Part shown: one piece after another, positions 34,195 to 46,154 of the stretch
How positions within the stretch are numbered: position 1 is the first letter of the stretch
How the letters are laid out: the number at the start of each line of letters is the position of its first letter
From: Bradyrhizobium sp. 199
GTDB taxonomy: Bacteria; Pseudomonadota; Alphaproteobacteria; Rhizobiales; Xanthobacteraceae
Assembly: GCF_023073355.1 (NCBI RefSeq)
Contig: NZ_JADPJI010000005.1
Location: 372,001-436,000 of the forward strand
Direction of reading: 5' to 3'
DNA length: 64,000 nt
Position numbers and translations under genes: made by a program
The notes under the pieces: model-generated
Told to the model about the DNA's origin: nothing
The model's database searches: none
Seen by the model: only the letters and a program-made list of their open reading frames with translations

Positions 34195-35274
34195 ATGGCG
34201 GAAGACAACGATCCAGAAAGTCAAACAGAAGACCCGACGCAAAAGCGTCTGGACGACGCTCTCGAACGCGGCGACGTCGCCAAGAGCCAGGAGATCAACA
34301 CCTGGTTCATGATGGCGGGCGGCACGCTCGTGGTCTCGACCTTCTCGGGCTCGGTGGGCAGCGGGCTGCTGACGCCGATGCGCAATTTGCTCGCCAATTC
34401 CTGGATGATCAAGACCGACGGCAAGGCTCTGCTCGCGCTGATGCAGCAGATCGAAGTCGCCTTGCTTGCGGCGATCGGCGTTCCGTTGTTGATGCTGGTG
34501 CTGGCGGCGATTGCCGGCAACATGCTGCAGCACCGTATGGTCTGGTCGACCGAATCCCTGACACCGAAGTTCAGCAAGATCTCGCCCGGCGCCGGCTTCA
34601 AGCGCATCTTCGGCAAGCAGGCGGCGGCGAATTTTCTCAAGGGCATCGGCAAGCTGGTGCTGCTCGCCGTGGTCATGACCATGATCCTGTGGCCGGAGCG
34701 GCATCGCATGGAGGCGATGGTCAGGCTCGATCCGGCCGCCATGCTCGGTGCCAGCACCAGCATGACCATTCATCTGCTCGGCGCGGTGGTCGCGGCGCTC
34801 GCGGTGATCGCCATCGCCGATTATTTCTTCCAATACCGCAGCTGGTTCCAGCGGCAGAAGATGTCGCTGCAGGAGATCAAGGAAGAGTTCAAGCAGTCCG
34901 AGGGCGATCCGCACATCAAGGGCAAGATCAGGCAATTGCGGCACCAGCGCGCCAAGAAGCGCATGATGGCGGCGGTTCCCAAGGCCTCGGTGATCATCAC
35001 GAACCCGACCCACTATTCGGTGGCGCTGTCCTACCAGCGCGGCATGTCGGCTCCGATCTGCGTCGCCAAGGGCGTCGACAACCTCGCCTTCAAGATCCGG
35101 GAGATCGCGCGCGAGCACGACATCCCCATCGTGGAGAACGTGCCGCTCGCCCGCGCGCTCTACGCGACCGTCGAGATCGACCAGGAAATCCCGACCGAGC
35201 ACTATCACGCGGTCGCCGAAGTGATCGGCTACGTCATGCGGCTGAAGCAGGGATTCAGCGCAGGGCGGGGATAA
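34195..35274 (+). CDS. flhB: Flagellar export switch protein FlhB
   Basis: The 359-residue protein has the hydrophilic start with EDPTQKRLDDALERGDVAKSQEINTW, four membrane segments and the self-cleavage motif NPTH in SVIITNPTHYSVALSY (about residue 269). Autocleavage between N and P switches export from rod-hook to filament substrates. It is the last gene of the flgB operon; cckA follows after 154 bases. Confidence 0.97.
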   Translation: MAEDNDPESQTEDPTQKRLDDALERGDVAKSQEINTWFMMAGGTLVVSTFSGSVGSGLLTPMRNLLANSWMIKTDGKALLALMQQIEVALLAAIGVPLLMLVLAAIAGNMLQHRMVWSTESLTPKFSKISPGAGFKRIFGKQAAANFLKGIGKLVLLAVVMTMILWPERHRMEAMVRLDPAAMLGASTSMTIHLLGAVVAALAVIAIADYFFQYRSWFQRQKMSLQEIKEEFKQSEGDPHIKGKIRQLRHQRAKKRMMAAVPKASVIITNPTHYSVALSYQRGMSAPICVAKGVDNLAFKIREIAREHDIPIVENVPLARALYATVEIDQEIPTEHYHAVAEVIGYVMRLKQGFSAGRG

Positions 35275-35428
35275 GACACCCGAAAAGTACCGGAAATGGC
35301 CGTAATCTGGGAATCAGCGTACCTTTCGCCTCCGCTGCCCTTGCACCTCAGGGTCCGATTCAGGCAGGGAGGACCCCACGCGCCCCTTGGCGCGTTGATT
35401 CTCTGCCGACAGGCCGCGCCAGCTTGAG

Positions 35429-38008
<2,580 letters not shown>

Positions 38009-38259
38009 GGTTTCGTCATGATGGCGTGGTGAGAGGGCTGCGCCCCGCAATGACGGGGAAGGGAATTCCTGCCCAAAACCGCCCGTAACGGGCGACCGTG
38101 GTTCCCTTCCGCGACCGGCCATATCCCCGCCCAATACGGGCTTTCTCCACATCCCCGCGACTGAGGGCCGCAGCCACAAGTTCCGAAACCGGCTTCCCTT
38201 TTCGGGAAGTCTGCCCATCTTAAGCCCACGTCCCCATGCCGGGGATTTGGGAAACGCAC
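38009..38259. other. Gap between cckA and the Tim44-like gene with REP remnants
   Basis: It contains CGTCATGATGGCGTGGTGAG and CGCCCCGCAATGACGGGGAAGGGAA, the terminal words of the dispersed repeats, and a CCGCCCGTAACGGGCG hairpin, followed by AAGGGAA/TTCCCTT inverted words. No gene is seen. One of these stems may end the cckA transcript. Confidence 0.45.
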
Positions 38260-39237
38260 ATGAATTTCTCGCTACGCTCCCGCAACCTCGTCAAGACGAT
38301 CGCCGTCGTGCTGGCGCTTGCGCTCCCGACTGCGCTGGCGATCTCGTCCGCTGATGCGCGCGTCGGCGGCGGCTCCTCCTCGGGTTCGCGCGGCTCGCGC
38401 ACCTATTCGGCCCCGCCCTCGACCACGACGGCGCCGGGATCGGCCTCGCAATTCAACCGCACCTACACCCAGCCGGGTGCAGGCATGAACTCGGCCGCAG
38501 CCGCGCCCGCGCGTGGCGGCCTGTTCGGCCGCGCCGGCGGCTTCATGGGCGGCCTTGCGGCCGGCTTCCTCGGCGCTGGCCTGCTCGGCATGCTGTTCGG
38601 CGGCGGCCTGTTCGGCGGCCTCGGCGGCTTGTCGTCGATCATCGGCCTGATCATCCAGATCGCGCTCGTGGTGCTGGTGGTGCGGCTGGCGATGTCCTGG
38701 TGGCAGCGCCGTCACACGCCGCAGGCGGCTTATGCCAATGCCAATGCCGATGCTGGCGCAGGTCCCGGACCGCAGCCGAACCAGCGCAGCGGCCTCGGTG
38801 GCTTCGGCTTCGGCGCCAATGCCAATAACGCGCCGCTCGAGATCAAGCCGGACGATTACGAGTCGTTCGAGCGCCTGCTCGGCGAGGTCCAGGCGGCCTG
38901 GTCGAACGAGGACGTGGCCAAGCTGCACACGCTCGCGACGCCGGAGATGGTCTCTTATTTCGAGCAGGACCTCGCCCAGAACCGCGCGCGCAACGTCGTC
39001 AACAAGGTGACCGACGTCAAGCTTCTGCAGGGCGACCTCGCCGAAGCCTGGCGCGAAGGCGAGACCGACTATGCCACGGTGGCGCTGCGCTTTGCGCTCA
39101 CCGACAAGACGCTGGACCGCAACAGCGCCACGATCGTCGCCGGCAGCGAGCAGCCGGGCGAAGTCACCGAGGTCTGGACGTTTGCCCGGCGGCCCGGCAG
39201 CGGCTGGGAATTGTCGGCGATCCAGCAGACCAACTGA
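38260..39237 (+). CDS. Tim44-domain membrane protein
   Basis: The 325-residue protein has a signal-like N-terminus (TIAVVLALALPTALAISSADA), a Ser/Gly/Thr-rich stretch, a glycine-rich membrane hairpin (FMGGLAAGFLGAGLLGMLFGGGLFGGL, split) and a second membrane segment. Residues 190-325 form the Tim44-like domain (YESFERLLGEVQAAWSNEDVAKL, VWTFARRPGSGWELSAIQQ). This family is common in alphaproteobacteria (TimA in Rhodobacter-like relatives) and is thought to take part in membrane protein biogenesis. ATG 38260 fits the signal start. A terminator follows. Confidence 0.88.
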   Translation: MNFSLRSRNLVKTIAVVLALALPTALAISSADARVGGGSSSGSRGSRTYSAPPSTTTAPGSASQFNRTYTQPGAGMNSAAAAPARGGLFGRAGGFMGGLAAGFLGAGLLGMLFGGGLFGGLGGLSSIIGLIIQIALVVLVVRLAMSWWQRRHTPQAAYANANADAGAGPGPQPNQRSGLGGFGFGANANNAPLEIKPDDYESFERLLGEVQAAWSNEDVAKLHTLATPEMVSYFEQDLAQNRARNVVNKVTDVKLLQGDLAEAWREGETDYATVALRFALTDKTLDRNSATIVAGSEQPGEVTEVWTFARRPGSGWELSAIQQTN

Positions 39238-39259
39238 TCGCGAGCGATTTGAACAAGAA

Positions 39260-39298
39260 GGGGCGTCGTGCTTCCCGCACGGCGCCCTTTTTCTTTTC
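39260..39298 (+). terminator. Terminator of the Tim44-like gene
   Basis: An 11-bp stem with one wobble (39261-39271 with 39277-39287) and a five-base loop is followed by TTTTTCTTTT. It lies 23 bases past the stop. Confidence 0.88.
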
Positions 39299-39380
39299 GG
39301 CTCTCGCGCGGCATTGGAATAAGCGGATGCGCCTTGGGTTGAAATCAGGCGGCCAACGACAAGCACAATGGGAGGACAAC

Positions 39381-40061
39381 ATGATCCGCATCGAGAGAAC
39401 CGTGACGATTTCAGGCCTTGCGCTGGCAATGGCCTTCCTGGCGACGCCATCGGCGCAAGCGCAGTCGGCCGATATGACGTTCTTCGTGACCTCCAGCGGC
39501 CCGGGCAAGGGCGCCGATCTCGGCGGGCTCGAGGGAGCGGACGCGCAATGCCAGAAGCTGGCTCAAGCCGGCGGCGCCGGTGCGAAGACCTGGCGCGCCT
39601 ATCTCTCGACACAGGCCGCCGACGGCAAGCCGGCCGTCAACGCCAAGGACCGCATCGGCAAGGGACCGTGGCAGAACGCCAAGGGCACGGTGATCGCCAA
39701 GGATGCAGCCGAGCTGCATGGCGCGGCCAACAACCTCACCAAGCAGACGGCGCTCAGTGAGAAGGGCGAGGTCATCAACGGCCGCGGTGACACGCCGAAC
39801 CGTCACGATATCCTGACGGGAACGCAACCCGACGGTACCGCGTTCGCCGCCGGTGAAGACAAGACCTGCAAGAACTGGACGTCGAGCACGCAAGGCGCCG
39901 CGGTGGTCGGCCACGCCGATCGTCAAGGCCTGCGCGACGATGAGCCCTCGAAATCATGGAACAGCTCCCATCCTTCGCGCGGTCCCGAGGGCGGCTGCTC
40001 GCAGGCCGATCTGAAGAGCACCGGCGGTGACGGCCTGCTGTATTGCTTCGCTGCGAATTGA
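39381..40061 (+). CDS. Secreted lectin-like protein
   Basis: The 226-residue protein has a signal peptide (GLALAMAFLATPSAQAQS) and a compact domain starting MTFFVTSSGPGKGADLGGLEGADAQCQKLA. This matches a family of secreted rhizobial proteins that is often annotated as lectin and distantly resembles the C-type-lectin-like fold; four cysteines and several tryptophans are conserved in spacing (CQKLA, CKNW, GGCSQ, YCF). GGAGG lies six bases before the ATG. The ligand and function are unknown. Confidence 0.72.
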   Translation: MIRIERTVTISGLALAMAFLATPSAQAQSADMTFFVTSSGPGKGADLGGLEGADAQCQKLAQAGGAGAKTWRAYLSTQAADGKPAVNAKDRIGKGPWQNAKGTVIAKDAAELHGAANNLTKQTALSEKGEVINGRGDTPNRHDILTGTQPDGTAFAAGEDKTCKNWTSSTQGAAVVGHADRQGLRDDEPSKSWNSSHPSRGPEGGCSQADLKSTGGDGLLYCFAAN

Positions 40062-40080
40062 GTAGCTGACTTTCTCCTCT

Positions 40081-40150
40081 CGTCAGGGCGAGGAGCTCTT
40101 GCGACGAAATCCAGAGAATCTCCGCAGAGGGATTCTGGATTGCTTTGCTA
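40081..40150. repeat. Degraded GCAATCC-type repeat, copy B
   Basis: GCGAGGAGCTCTTGCGACGAA and GGGATTCTGGATTGCTTTGC match internal parts of the repeat at 18663 but the outer ends are missing. It directly abuts the double-hairpin repeat at 40155, so the two repeat families are nested or adjacent here. Confidence 0.65.
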
Positions 40151-40154
40151 CGCT

Positions 40155-40256
40155 AAAGCGCGATGCGATCAGGATGAGTGGTCATCGCGCTTTAGGTTGT
40201 TGTTTAAGCATGATCTTTTCGGAAAACCGCTGCGCACTTTTCCGGATCATGCTTTA
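40155..40256. repeat. Dispersed double-hairpin repeat, copy 2
   Basis: It matches the element at 12147-12246 along its whole length, with both inverted repeats kept (AAAGCGCGATG...CATCGCGCTTT and AAGCATGATC...GATCATGCTT). It lies between the lectin-like gene and the GST gene. Confidence 0.8.
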
Positions 40257-40358
40257 GGAATGACGGCGTATGTGGCGCCGTCGTTCCGTCTCGCTCTCAT
40301 GACACCTTCGGTCACATGCTACATTGGTCCGATCGTCCCCACGCTCACGGACTCTCTC

Positions 40359-41066
40359 ATGAAATACGAGCTCTATTACTGGCCCGAGATCCAGGGCCGC
40401 GGCGAATATGTGCGGCTGGCGCTGGAGGAGGCGGGGGCCGCTTATGCCGACGTCGCGCGCGGAGCGCGCGGCACGGCTGCGATGATGAAAATGATGGACG
40501 CGCAGAAGGATACGCCGCCCTTTGCGCCGCCGTTCCTGAAAGCGGGCAAGCTCGTCATCGGCCAGACCGCCAATATCCTGCTCTATCTCGGCGCCCGTCA
40601 TGGGCTTGCGCCCAAGACTGAATCCGGCCGGCTCTGGGTGAACCAGCTTCAGCTCACCATTGCCGACCTCGTGGTCGAGATCCACGACACGCATCATCCG
40701 CTCGGGCCCTCGCTCTATTACGAGGACCAGAAGCCGCCGGCAAAGAAGCGCACCGCCGATTTCTGGAGCGAGCGCGTGCCGAAATATCTCGGCTATTTCG
40801 AGCAGCTTCTCAACGAGAATGGCGGCGCCTATGTCACCGGCCGCAGGCTGACCTATGTCGATCTGTCCTTGTTCCAGATCGTCGCGGGGCTGCGCTATGC
40901 CTTCCCCAAGCGCATGACTGCGTTCGAGACAGACATTCCGGGGCTCCTCGGTCTGCACGATCGGGTCGCTGCGCGGCCGAACATCAAGGCCTATCTCGAA
41001 AGCCGGCGCCGCATTCCCTTCAATGAGCAGGGCATCTTCCGCCGCTATCGCGAGTTGGATGGCTAG
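40359..41066 (+). CDS. Glutathione S-transferase family protein
   Basis: The 235-residue protein starts YELYYWPEIQGRGEYVRLALEEAGAAY, the thioredoxin-like GST N-domain with a Tyr-rich first strand. The glutathione-binding region is GQTANILLYLGARHGLAP (about 70-87), where a QTANI replaces the usual SxAI motif. The helical C-domain carries GRRLTYVDLSLFQIVAGLRYAF. I choose ATG 40359 because the open frame upstream runs through repeats. It would conjugate or reduce electrophiles; the substrate is unknown. Confidence 0.88.
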   Translation: MKYELYYWPEIQGRGEYVRLALEEAGAAYADVARGARGTAAMMKMMDAQKDTPPFAPPFLKAGKLVIGQTANILLYLGARHGLAPKTESGRLWVNQLQLTIADLVVEIHDTHHPLGPSLYYEDQKPPAKKRTADFWSERVPKYLGYFEQLLNENGGAYVTGRRLTYVDLSLFQIVAGLRYAFPKRMTAFETDIPGLLGLHDRVAARPNIKAYLESRRRIPFNEQGIFRRYRELDG

Positions 41067-41130
41067 AGCGTTTGCGAGCGAAGTGGATACCGGTTCGGCA
41101 ACTTCGTTGTTGCGATCATGCGCAGGTCCC
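41065..41130. repeat. Remnant of an AGCGTTTxCGAGCGAAGTGG-type repeat
   Basis: The stretch TAGAGCGTTTGCGAGCGAAG followed by TGGATACCGGTTCGG begins at the GST stop codon. I recall this word from intergenic repeats of Bradyrhizobium genomes. Only one copy is in the window, so the repeat nature is from memory. Confidence 0.4.
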
Positions 41131-41234
41131 CGGGTGAGCGCGCACGATGTTGATCCCGCTATCCGGCGAAGATGCGGCCGGAAGGAGACAGGCCGGATCG
41201 ACCTGATCGGGCGATCCGTCTTCGAGAGGATCGA

Positions 41235-41408
41235 TCAGGCGAGCTGATCGATCCGCGTGCCCTGACCCGGCGGCAGTGGCGCGGGCGGCTGCGGCTTGTA
41301 GGTCGGGTCGGCGTCCTTGGTCTTGGTCTGATCGTCCTGCTGCTTGGTCGTATCGTAGCTCGGAACCACGATCGCGATCGGCGGCGGCGCAACGGTAGAA
41401 ACCTTCAT
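41235..41408 (-). CDS. Small proline-rich hypothetical protein
   Basis: The 57-residue product (MKVSTVAPPPIAIVVP..., ending PLPPGQGTRIDQLA) is rich in proline, threonine and aspartate, has no signal peptide and no membrane segment. GAGG lies eight bases before the ATG. The composition looks like a genuine disordered small protein rather than a chance frame, but I do not recognise a family or role. Confidence 0.55.
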   Translation of the reverse strand: MKVSTVAPPPIAIVVPSYDTTKQQDDQTKTKDADPTYKPQPPAPLPPGQGTRIDQLA

Positions 41409-41721
41409 CCGCAAATCCTCACACATGGAGACAATTCAGCCTGCGCTGTGAGGAGCGAAAATTCCTTCAAGCCAATCGTTAAAATGCGAAGGATTTGGTG
41501 CAGTGAGGTGCGCTGTTATTGCGCGTCATCCACGCAGTATGAAGACGAAGCCAAATCTCTCCTCGTCATTACGAGGAGCGCTTGCGACGAAGCAATCCGG
41601 AATCCCCCTCTTGGAAAGATTTCGGGATTACTTCGCTTCGCCCGCAATGACAGAGTCCGCGGCAGGCTCCGTCGCACTACAAATGTACGGCATCCGCAGC
41701 CGGCGAGGAGGAGAGCCTCGC
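41409..41721. other. Gap with a complete GCAATCC-type repeat (copy C, 41565-41652)
   Basis: Within this 313-base gap, 41565-41652 begins GTCATTACGAGGAGCG, contains GACGAAGCAATCCGGAATC and ends CGCCCGCAATGAC, matching the repeat at 18663. The rest, 41409-41564, contains the promoter side of the small proline-rich gene and nothing else I can recognise. Confidence 0.7.
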
Positions 41722-42195
41722 CTATTCGTCCTTGCCGCGCGTGATCGCGATCGCCGCGTCCTTCTTGGTGCGGGTGCATTCCATGTTGAGCCGCCGATAG
41801 CGCATGCTGACCTTGTCGCCGCGGAGCAGGCCCATCCGCTTCAGGCAGCGTGTCGCGCCCGTCGTGGTATCGTCCTTGGTCACGGTGAAGACGATCGCCG
41901 CCATCGACCCCACCAGCGCATAGAACTCCGGCGTGGGCTTGCGATCGCCCTTGGCATAAAGCTCGATGGAATATTTGTCGCCGCGGCAGCCGACCGACAG
42001 CTCCTTGGCGGCCGGATGCGCCAGGTAAACGACGTTGGCGGCGCGGAAATTCACCTTGAGGCGATCGACCTGGTTCGCCAGCTCCTTGGCGCTGTCGTCG
42101 CAGCGGTCGGCGCGCGCAGGCGTGGCGAGGGTCACAAGGCCGGTGATGGCGGCGGCGACCAGGATCGCGCCGCGGACGTTCAGTTTCAATGTCAT
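41722..42195 (-). CDS. Secreted cysteine-containing hypothetical protein
   Basis: The 157-residue protein has a signal peptide (GAILVAAAITGLVTLATPARA) and a mature part with four cysteines (RCDD, VGCRG, RCLKR, ECTR), which could form two disulfides in the periplasm. No domain is recognised. It stands alone on the minus strand, divergent from the fumarase gene across 211 bases. Confidence 0.7.
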   Translation of the reverse strand: MTLKLNVRGAILVAAAITGLVTLATPARADRCDDSAKELANQVDRLKVNFRAANVVYLAHPAAKELSVGCRGDKYSIELYAKGDRKPTPEFYALVGSMAAIVFTVTKDDTTTGATRCLKRMGLLRGDKVSMRYRRLNMECTRTKKDAAIAITRGKDE

Positions 42196-42406
42196 GATGA
42201 AAGCCCCTTAGGGCGCGCATTCAACCGTCGTCGCGCCCGGAGCGCAAGGGTGGATGAGGGCATTTCGCGTGCTGTGTCAGTGCCTTCCCCAGCCCAGGCT
42301 GGCCTCCGCCATGCGCGCCGTTCACCTTTCCTTTCCGCTCAAAATGGGCTTAGAACCCTTCTATGCTTAGAGGCCCGCCAGGGCTCCAAACCCCGAGATT
42401 CGCTCC

Positions 42407-44062
42407 ATGAACGCTCCCATCGCTTTTCCGGACCAGTCAAAACCCGTTCCGCCCTATAAGCACACCCCGCTGTTCCCGCTGGGCAAGGACGAGACGCCCT
42501 ACAAGAAGATCACGGCCGAGGGCGTGCGGATCGAGAAGGTCTTAGGGAAAGACATGCTGGTGGTGTCGCGCGAGGCGCTGCGGGCGTTGTCGGAGGCGGC
42601 CTTCGGCGACATCAATCATTACCTGCGGCCGGGCCATCTGAAGCAGCTTCGCGCCATCCTGGAGGACGGCGAGGCCAGCCCCAACGACAAGTTCGTCGCG
42701 CTGGACTTTTTGAAGAACGCCAATATCGCCGCCGGCGGCGTGCTGCCGATGTGCCAGGACACCGGCACCGCGATCATCATGGGCAAGAAGGGCTGCAACG
42801 TCATCACTGACGGTGACGACGAGGCGGCGCTCTCGGAAGGCGCGCGCGATGCTTACCTGCGCCGCAATCTGCGCTACTCGCAGGTGGCGCCGCTCTCGAT
42901 GTACGAGGAGAAGAACACCGCCAACAACATGCCGGCACAATGCGAGATCTACGCCGAGGGCCACGACGCCTACAAGTTCATGTTCATGGCGAAGGGCGGC
43001 GGCAGCGCCAACAAGAGCTTCCTCTTCCAGGCGACGCCTTCGGTTCTGACCAAGGATCGGCTGCTCGCGTTTCTCAAGGAAAAGATTCTCACTCTCGGGA
43101 CTGCTGCGTGCCCACCCTATCACCTCGCCATCGTGATCGGCGGCACCTCGGCCGAGTTGTGCATGAAGACGGTGAAGCTCGCCTCCGCCCGCTATCTCGA
43201 TGCGCTGCCGACCCAGGGCTCGCCGGACGGCAACGCCTTCCGCGACGTCGAGATGGAGAAGGAAATCCATGAGATGACGCAGTCGCTCGGCGTTGGCGCG
43301 CAGTTCGGCGGAAAATATTTCTGCCACGACGTGCGCGTGATCCGCATGCCGCGTCACGGCGCATCGCTTCCCATCGGGCTTGGCGTGTCCTGCTCGGCCG
43401 ACCGTCAGGTGCTCGGCAAGATCACCAGGGATGGCGTCTATCTCGAAGAGCTTGAGCATAACCCGGCGCAATATCTGCCTGAGGTCGAAGAGGCGCTCGG
43501 CGGCGAGGTCGTCAAGATCGACCTCAACCAGCCGATGAAGGACATCCTGGCGGCGTTCTCGCAGCACCCGATCAAGACGCGGGTCTCGATGACCGGCACC
43601 ATGATCGTGGCGCGCGATTCGGCCCATGCCAAGCTGCGCAAGCGGCTGGAGAGGGGCGAGCCGCTGCCGGATTATTTCAAGAACCATCCGGTCTACTACG
43701 CCGGCCCCGCCAAGACGCCCGACGGCTACGCTTCCGGTGCGTTCGGTCCGACCACAGCGGGCCGCATGGATTCCTTCGTCGATCAGTTTCAGGCCGCCGG
43801 CGGCTCGATGGTGATGGTGGCCAAAGGCAACCGGGCGCCTGCCGTACGCGAGGCCTGCAAGAAGTATGGCGGCTTCTATCTCGGTTCGATCGGCGGCGCG
43901 GCGGCGAACCTCGCCGAGCACTGCATCAAGAAGGTCGAAGTGCTCGAATATCCCGAGCTCGGCATGGAGGCGATCTGGCGCATCGAAGTCGTCGACTTCC
44001 CGGCGTTCATCATCGTCGACGACAAAGGCAACGACTTCTTCAAGGAGCTGAATTTGGGCTGA
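42407..44062 (+). CDS. fumA: Class I fumarate hydratase (iron-sulfur)
   Basis: The 551-residue protein is a full-length class I fumarase, fusing the alpha and beta domains. Cysteines in MCQDTGT (residue 116), ACPPYH (235) and VSCSADR (329) are spaced 119 and 94 apart, the same as the three [4Fe-4S] ligands I recall for E. coli FumA. The C-terminal beta domain shows [21 protein letters not shown] and the KGN loop. It interconverts fumarate and malate in the TCA cycle. The gene is monocistronic as far as visible. Confidence 0.95.
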   Translation: MNAPIAFPDQSKPVPPYKHTPLFPLGKDETPYKKITAEGVRIEKVLGKDMLVVSREALRALSEAAFGDINHYLRPGHLKQLRAILEDGEASPNDKFVALDFLKNANIAAGGVLPMCQDTGTAIIMGKKGCNVITDGDDEAALSEGARDAYLRRNLRYSQVAPLSMYEEKNTANNMPAQCEIYAEGHDAYKFMFMAKGGGSANKSFLFQATPSVLTKDRLLAFLKEKILTLGTAACPPYHLAIVIGGTSAELCMKTVKLASARYLDALPTQGSPDGNAFRDVEMEKEIHEMTQSLGVGAQFGGKYFCHDVRVIRMPRHGASLPIGLGVSCSADRQVLGKITRDGVYLEELEHNPAQYLPEVEEALGGEVVKIDLNQPMKDILAAFSQHPIKTRVSMTGTMIVARDSAHAKLRKRLERGEPLPDYFKNHPVYYAGPAKTPDGYASGAFGPTTAGRMDSFVDQFQAAGGSMVMVAKGNRAPAVREACKKYGGFYLGSIGGAAANLAEHCIKKVEVLEYPELGMEAIWRIEVVDFPAFIIVDDKGNDFFKELNLG

Positions 44063-44244
44063 GGCCACGTTCCCTAGATGCTGCGCAGCACCACAAGCGC
44101 GTTCAAGCTGGTCTTCGCCGCGCTATGGTGATGCGCTGCTGATCCGGGCTCCATGGCCGATGCATCGGGGCCGGCTCCGCGGAGCAGCGCTATGCGCTGC
44201 ATCGCGCCCCGGAACACCCGAGGGTGCCTGGTCGCTCTATTTGC

Positions 44245-45168
44245 CTAACTGCAATTCGTGACCTGATTCGAGCACAGCGAGCGCCACCAGCCGCGGACGC
44301 CGTCATGGCTCTCGACGAGACCCCAGAAGCCGCTGCAGGCCAAGAGGCGCTTCGGGCCGCCGTCGGTGTCGAGCGCGCCGCCGAGCTCGCGCTCGGCTGG
44401 CATCCATTTGGCGTCGACGAAGGGGGCCTGAAAGAGTCCGCCCATGCGCGTGGCGCCATTGGCGTAGGACGCGCCCACCTTGTTGGAAGCGACCCAGCCG
44501 CGCCCGGCATAGGGCTTTGGTGCGCTGCGCGGATATTGCTTCTCGTCCTCGTAGTCCTTGCCCGGCGGCGTGGCGCCTTCGATCAGGAACCAGCCGTCCT
44601 TGAAGCCGATGATGCGGAATTCGGTGAGCCAGCCGCCGTCGGGCGTGTTCTCCCGGCCTCCTAGCTTCAGCCGGTAGGGCGCTGGCAGCGTGCCGAGCAC
44701 GCGCGCCTTCGCTGACGGCTCGGCGCGCACGTTGAGACCGCTGGTGTCCTTGTCGATCGACCAGGCGCCGAGATCGCAGGGCTCGGTGCCACCGGGCAGC
44801 GTTGCGCGCTTGGCGGCGAGATCGGCGTGCAGCTTGGCGAAATCACTGTCGTCGTTATCAGGATCCGGCCCGGTGCGCGGCTTCAGCTCGGCTGACACTG
44901 CGCGCGTCGCATCCGGCGTCAGTGTCACGACCAGAGCCTGACGTGCAGCAAAGACGCTTCCCGGTGTCTTCGGATCGTTCGATGTCACGGGATAGACGGC
45001 GAGGTAGCCGGACGAGCCATCAGTCCGATAGGCGGCGCCGGCCACAAAGCCCGACGGCACCATGGCGATCGCGCTTGCGCGCCACGCCGGTTCGGTTTCT
45101 TCCGCGCGTGCCACCGCCGCTGCTGCGACACACAGCATCGACGCCACGAAGAGTCGGATGGTGGGCAT
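44245..45168 (-). CDS. Secreted SH3b-domain protein
   Basis: The 307-residue protein has a signal peptide (LFVASMLCVAAAAVARAEE) and a bacterial SH3-like unit around residues 140-215 (GLNVRAEPSAKARVLGTLP ... GWFLIEGA). The C-terminal part ACSGFWGLVESHDGVRGWWRSLC carries two cysteines. SH3b units often bind peptidoglycan or act as adaptors in the envelope. ATG 45168 is the first start that gives a signal peptide. Role unknown. Confidence 0.75.
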   Translation of the reverse strand: MPTIRLFVASMLCVAAAAVARAEETEPAWRASAIAMVPSGFVAGAAYRTDGSSGYLAVYPVTSNDPKTPGSVFAARQALVVTLTPDATRAVSAELKPRTGPDPDNDDSDFAKLHADLAAKRATLPGGTEPCDLGAWSIDKDTSGLNVRAEPSAKARVLGTLPAPYRLKLGGRENTPDGGWLTEFRIIGFKDGWFLIEGATPPGKDYEDEKQYPRSAPKPYAGRGWVASNKVGASYANGATRMGGLFQAPFVDAKWMPAERELGGALDTDGGPKRLLACSGFWGLVESHDGVRGWWRSLCSNQVTNCS

Positions 45169-45185
45169 GTGGCGAGGGCGTGGCC

Positions 45186-45482
45186 TTACGCCCGTACGCC
45201 CGTGAAGGGAAAGCTGCCCATCGGACCGATGCCCATCTCGCCGCTGATGCTGTCGCCGGAGACGGTGCCGGCGAATTCGAGCGTGAGCGGCATCGGGTTG
45301 GTGATCGAGACCTTCCACGAAACGTTGTCGCCAGAGACGGTGCCGTCGAAGATCTCGGCGGTATTACCTTCCGCGCCTTGCGTACCCGTGAGCGTGCCGC
45401 CGGCGGCCTTGAGGCTCAGCGTCGCTTGGCGCTCGCCCATCGGCGTCGTCATGGTTAGATTCCAGTTGCCGTCTACGGCCAT
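45186..45482 (-). CDS. Small beta-rich hypothetical protein
   Basis: The 98 residues (MAVDGNWNLTMTTPMGERQATLSLK...) alternate polar and hydrophobic residues and contain a repeated phrase DGTVSGDNVSWKVSI / AGTVSGDSISGEMGI, suggesting a small beta-barrel or lipocalin-like sheet. It has no signal peptide. It lies 17 bases upstream of the SH3b gene on the same strand and could share a transcript. I do not recognise a function. Confidence 0.65.
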   Translation of the reverse strand: MAVDGNWNLTMTTPMGERQATLSLKAAGGTLTGTQGAEGNTAEIFDGTVSGDNVSWKVSITNPMPLTLEFAGTVSGDSISGEMGIGPMGSFPFTGVRA

Positions 45483-45587
45483 TCCCGTCTCCCGAACAAA
45501 TCCCGGCGGGCCACGACCATCCGCGGCCAGTCCCGGATCAGCCTATAGCGCAACTCCCAGCTCCTGCCTAACGCTCCGACAGGGCAT

Positions 45588-46142
45588 TTAGGCGCGGGCG
45601 GCGGCGCGCCTGCGGCTGGTGACGACGAGCCTGAGAACGACGTACTGCACGGCAAAGGCGAGGATCTTGCCGCCGCCTGCGACCACCGTCAGGTAAAACG
45701 CCCATAGCTTCAGATCGCCGGTGGAGGCAACCATGATCACGCCGGCGCCGATCACGAACATCAGCGCCGCCCAGGCATAGCCCGCGGCCGTCACATATTC
45801 CGGAACGGTCTCGACGACGATCGGTGGCATGTAGCGCAGCATCCAGCCGCGCTTGAGCATGATCAGACCGATCGCGAAATGCGCGATCGCGGGCTTTGCC
45901 AGCATGAAGCGGGGATCATTGGTCAGGAGCGTGACCGTGCCCAGCACGACGACGAGCGCCAGGCTCGCATAAGTCATGTAGTTGAGCTGCTGCCCCTTGA
46001 TGCGCGCGTAGACCACCTGTCCGAATGCGCCAGCGATCGCCACCGACGTCGCCAGTATGACGTTGTCGGTGACGAGGTAGACGACCAGGAAGACGATGGC
46101 AGAGAAGAGATCGGCACCGAGGCGGGCGAATACGTCCTTCAT
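45588..46142 (-). CDS. Polytopic membrane protein, IspZ/YciB-like
   Basis: The 184-residue protein has five or more membrane segments (DLFSAIVFLVVYLVTDNVI, SLALVVVLGTVTLL, AAALMF-type WAALMFVIGAGVIMVAS, WAFYLTVVAGGGKILAFAV) and the charged loop LTNDPRFMLAKPAIAHFAIGLIMLKRGWMLRYMP that resembles IspZ/YciB septation proteins. ATG 46142 lies six bases after AGGA. It starts 12 bases after the neighbouring membrane-protein gene and belongs to the operon behind the operator pair at 46751. Confidence 0.65.
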   Translation of the reverse strand: MKDVFARLGADLFSAIVFLVVYLVTDNVILATSVAIAGAFGQVVYARIKGQQLNYMTYASLALVVVLGTVTLLTNDPRFMLAKPAIAHFAIGLIMLKRGWMLRYMPPIVVETVPEYVTAAGYAWAALMFVIGAGVIMVASTGDLKLWAFYLTVVAGGGKILAFAVQYVVLRLVVTSRRRAAARA

Positions 46143-46154
46143 CGTCAATCCTGT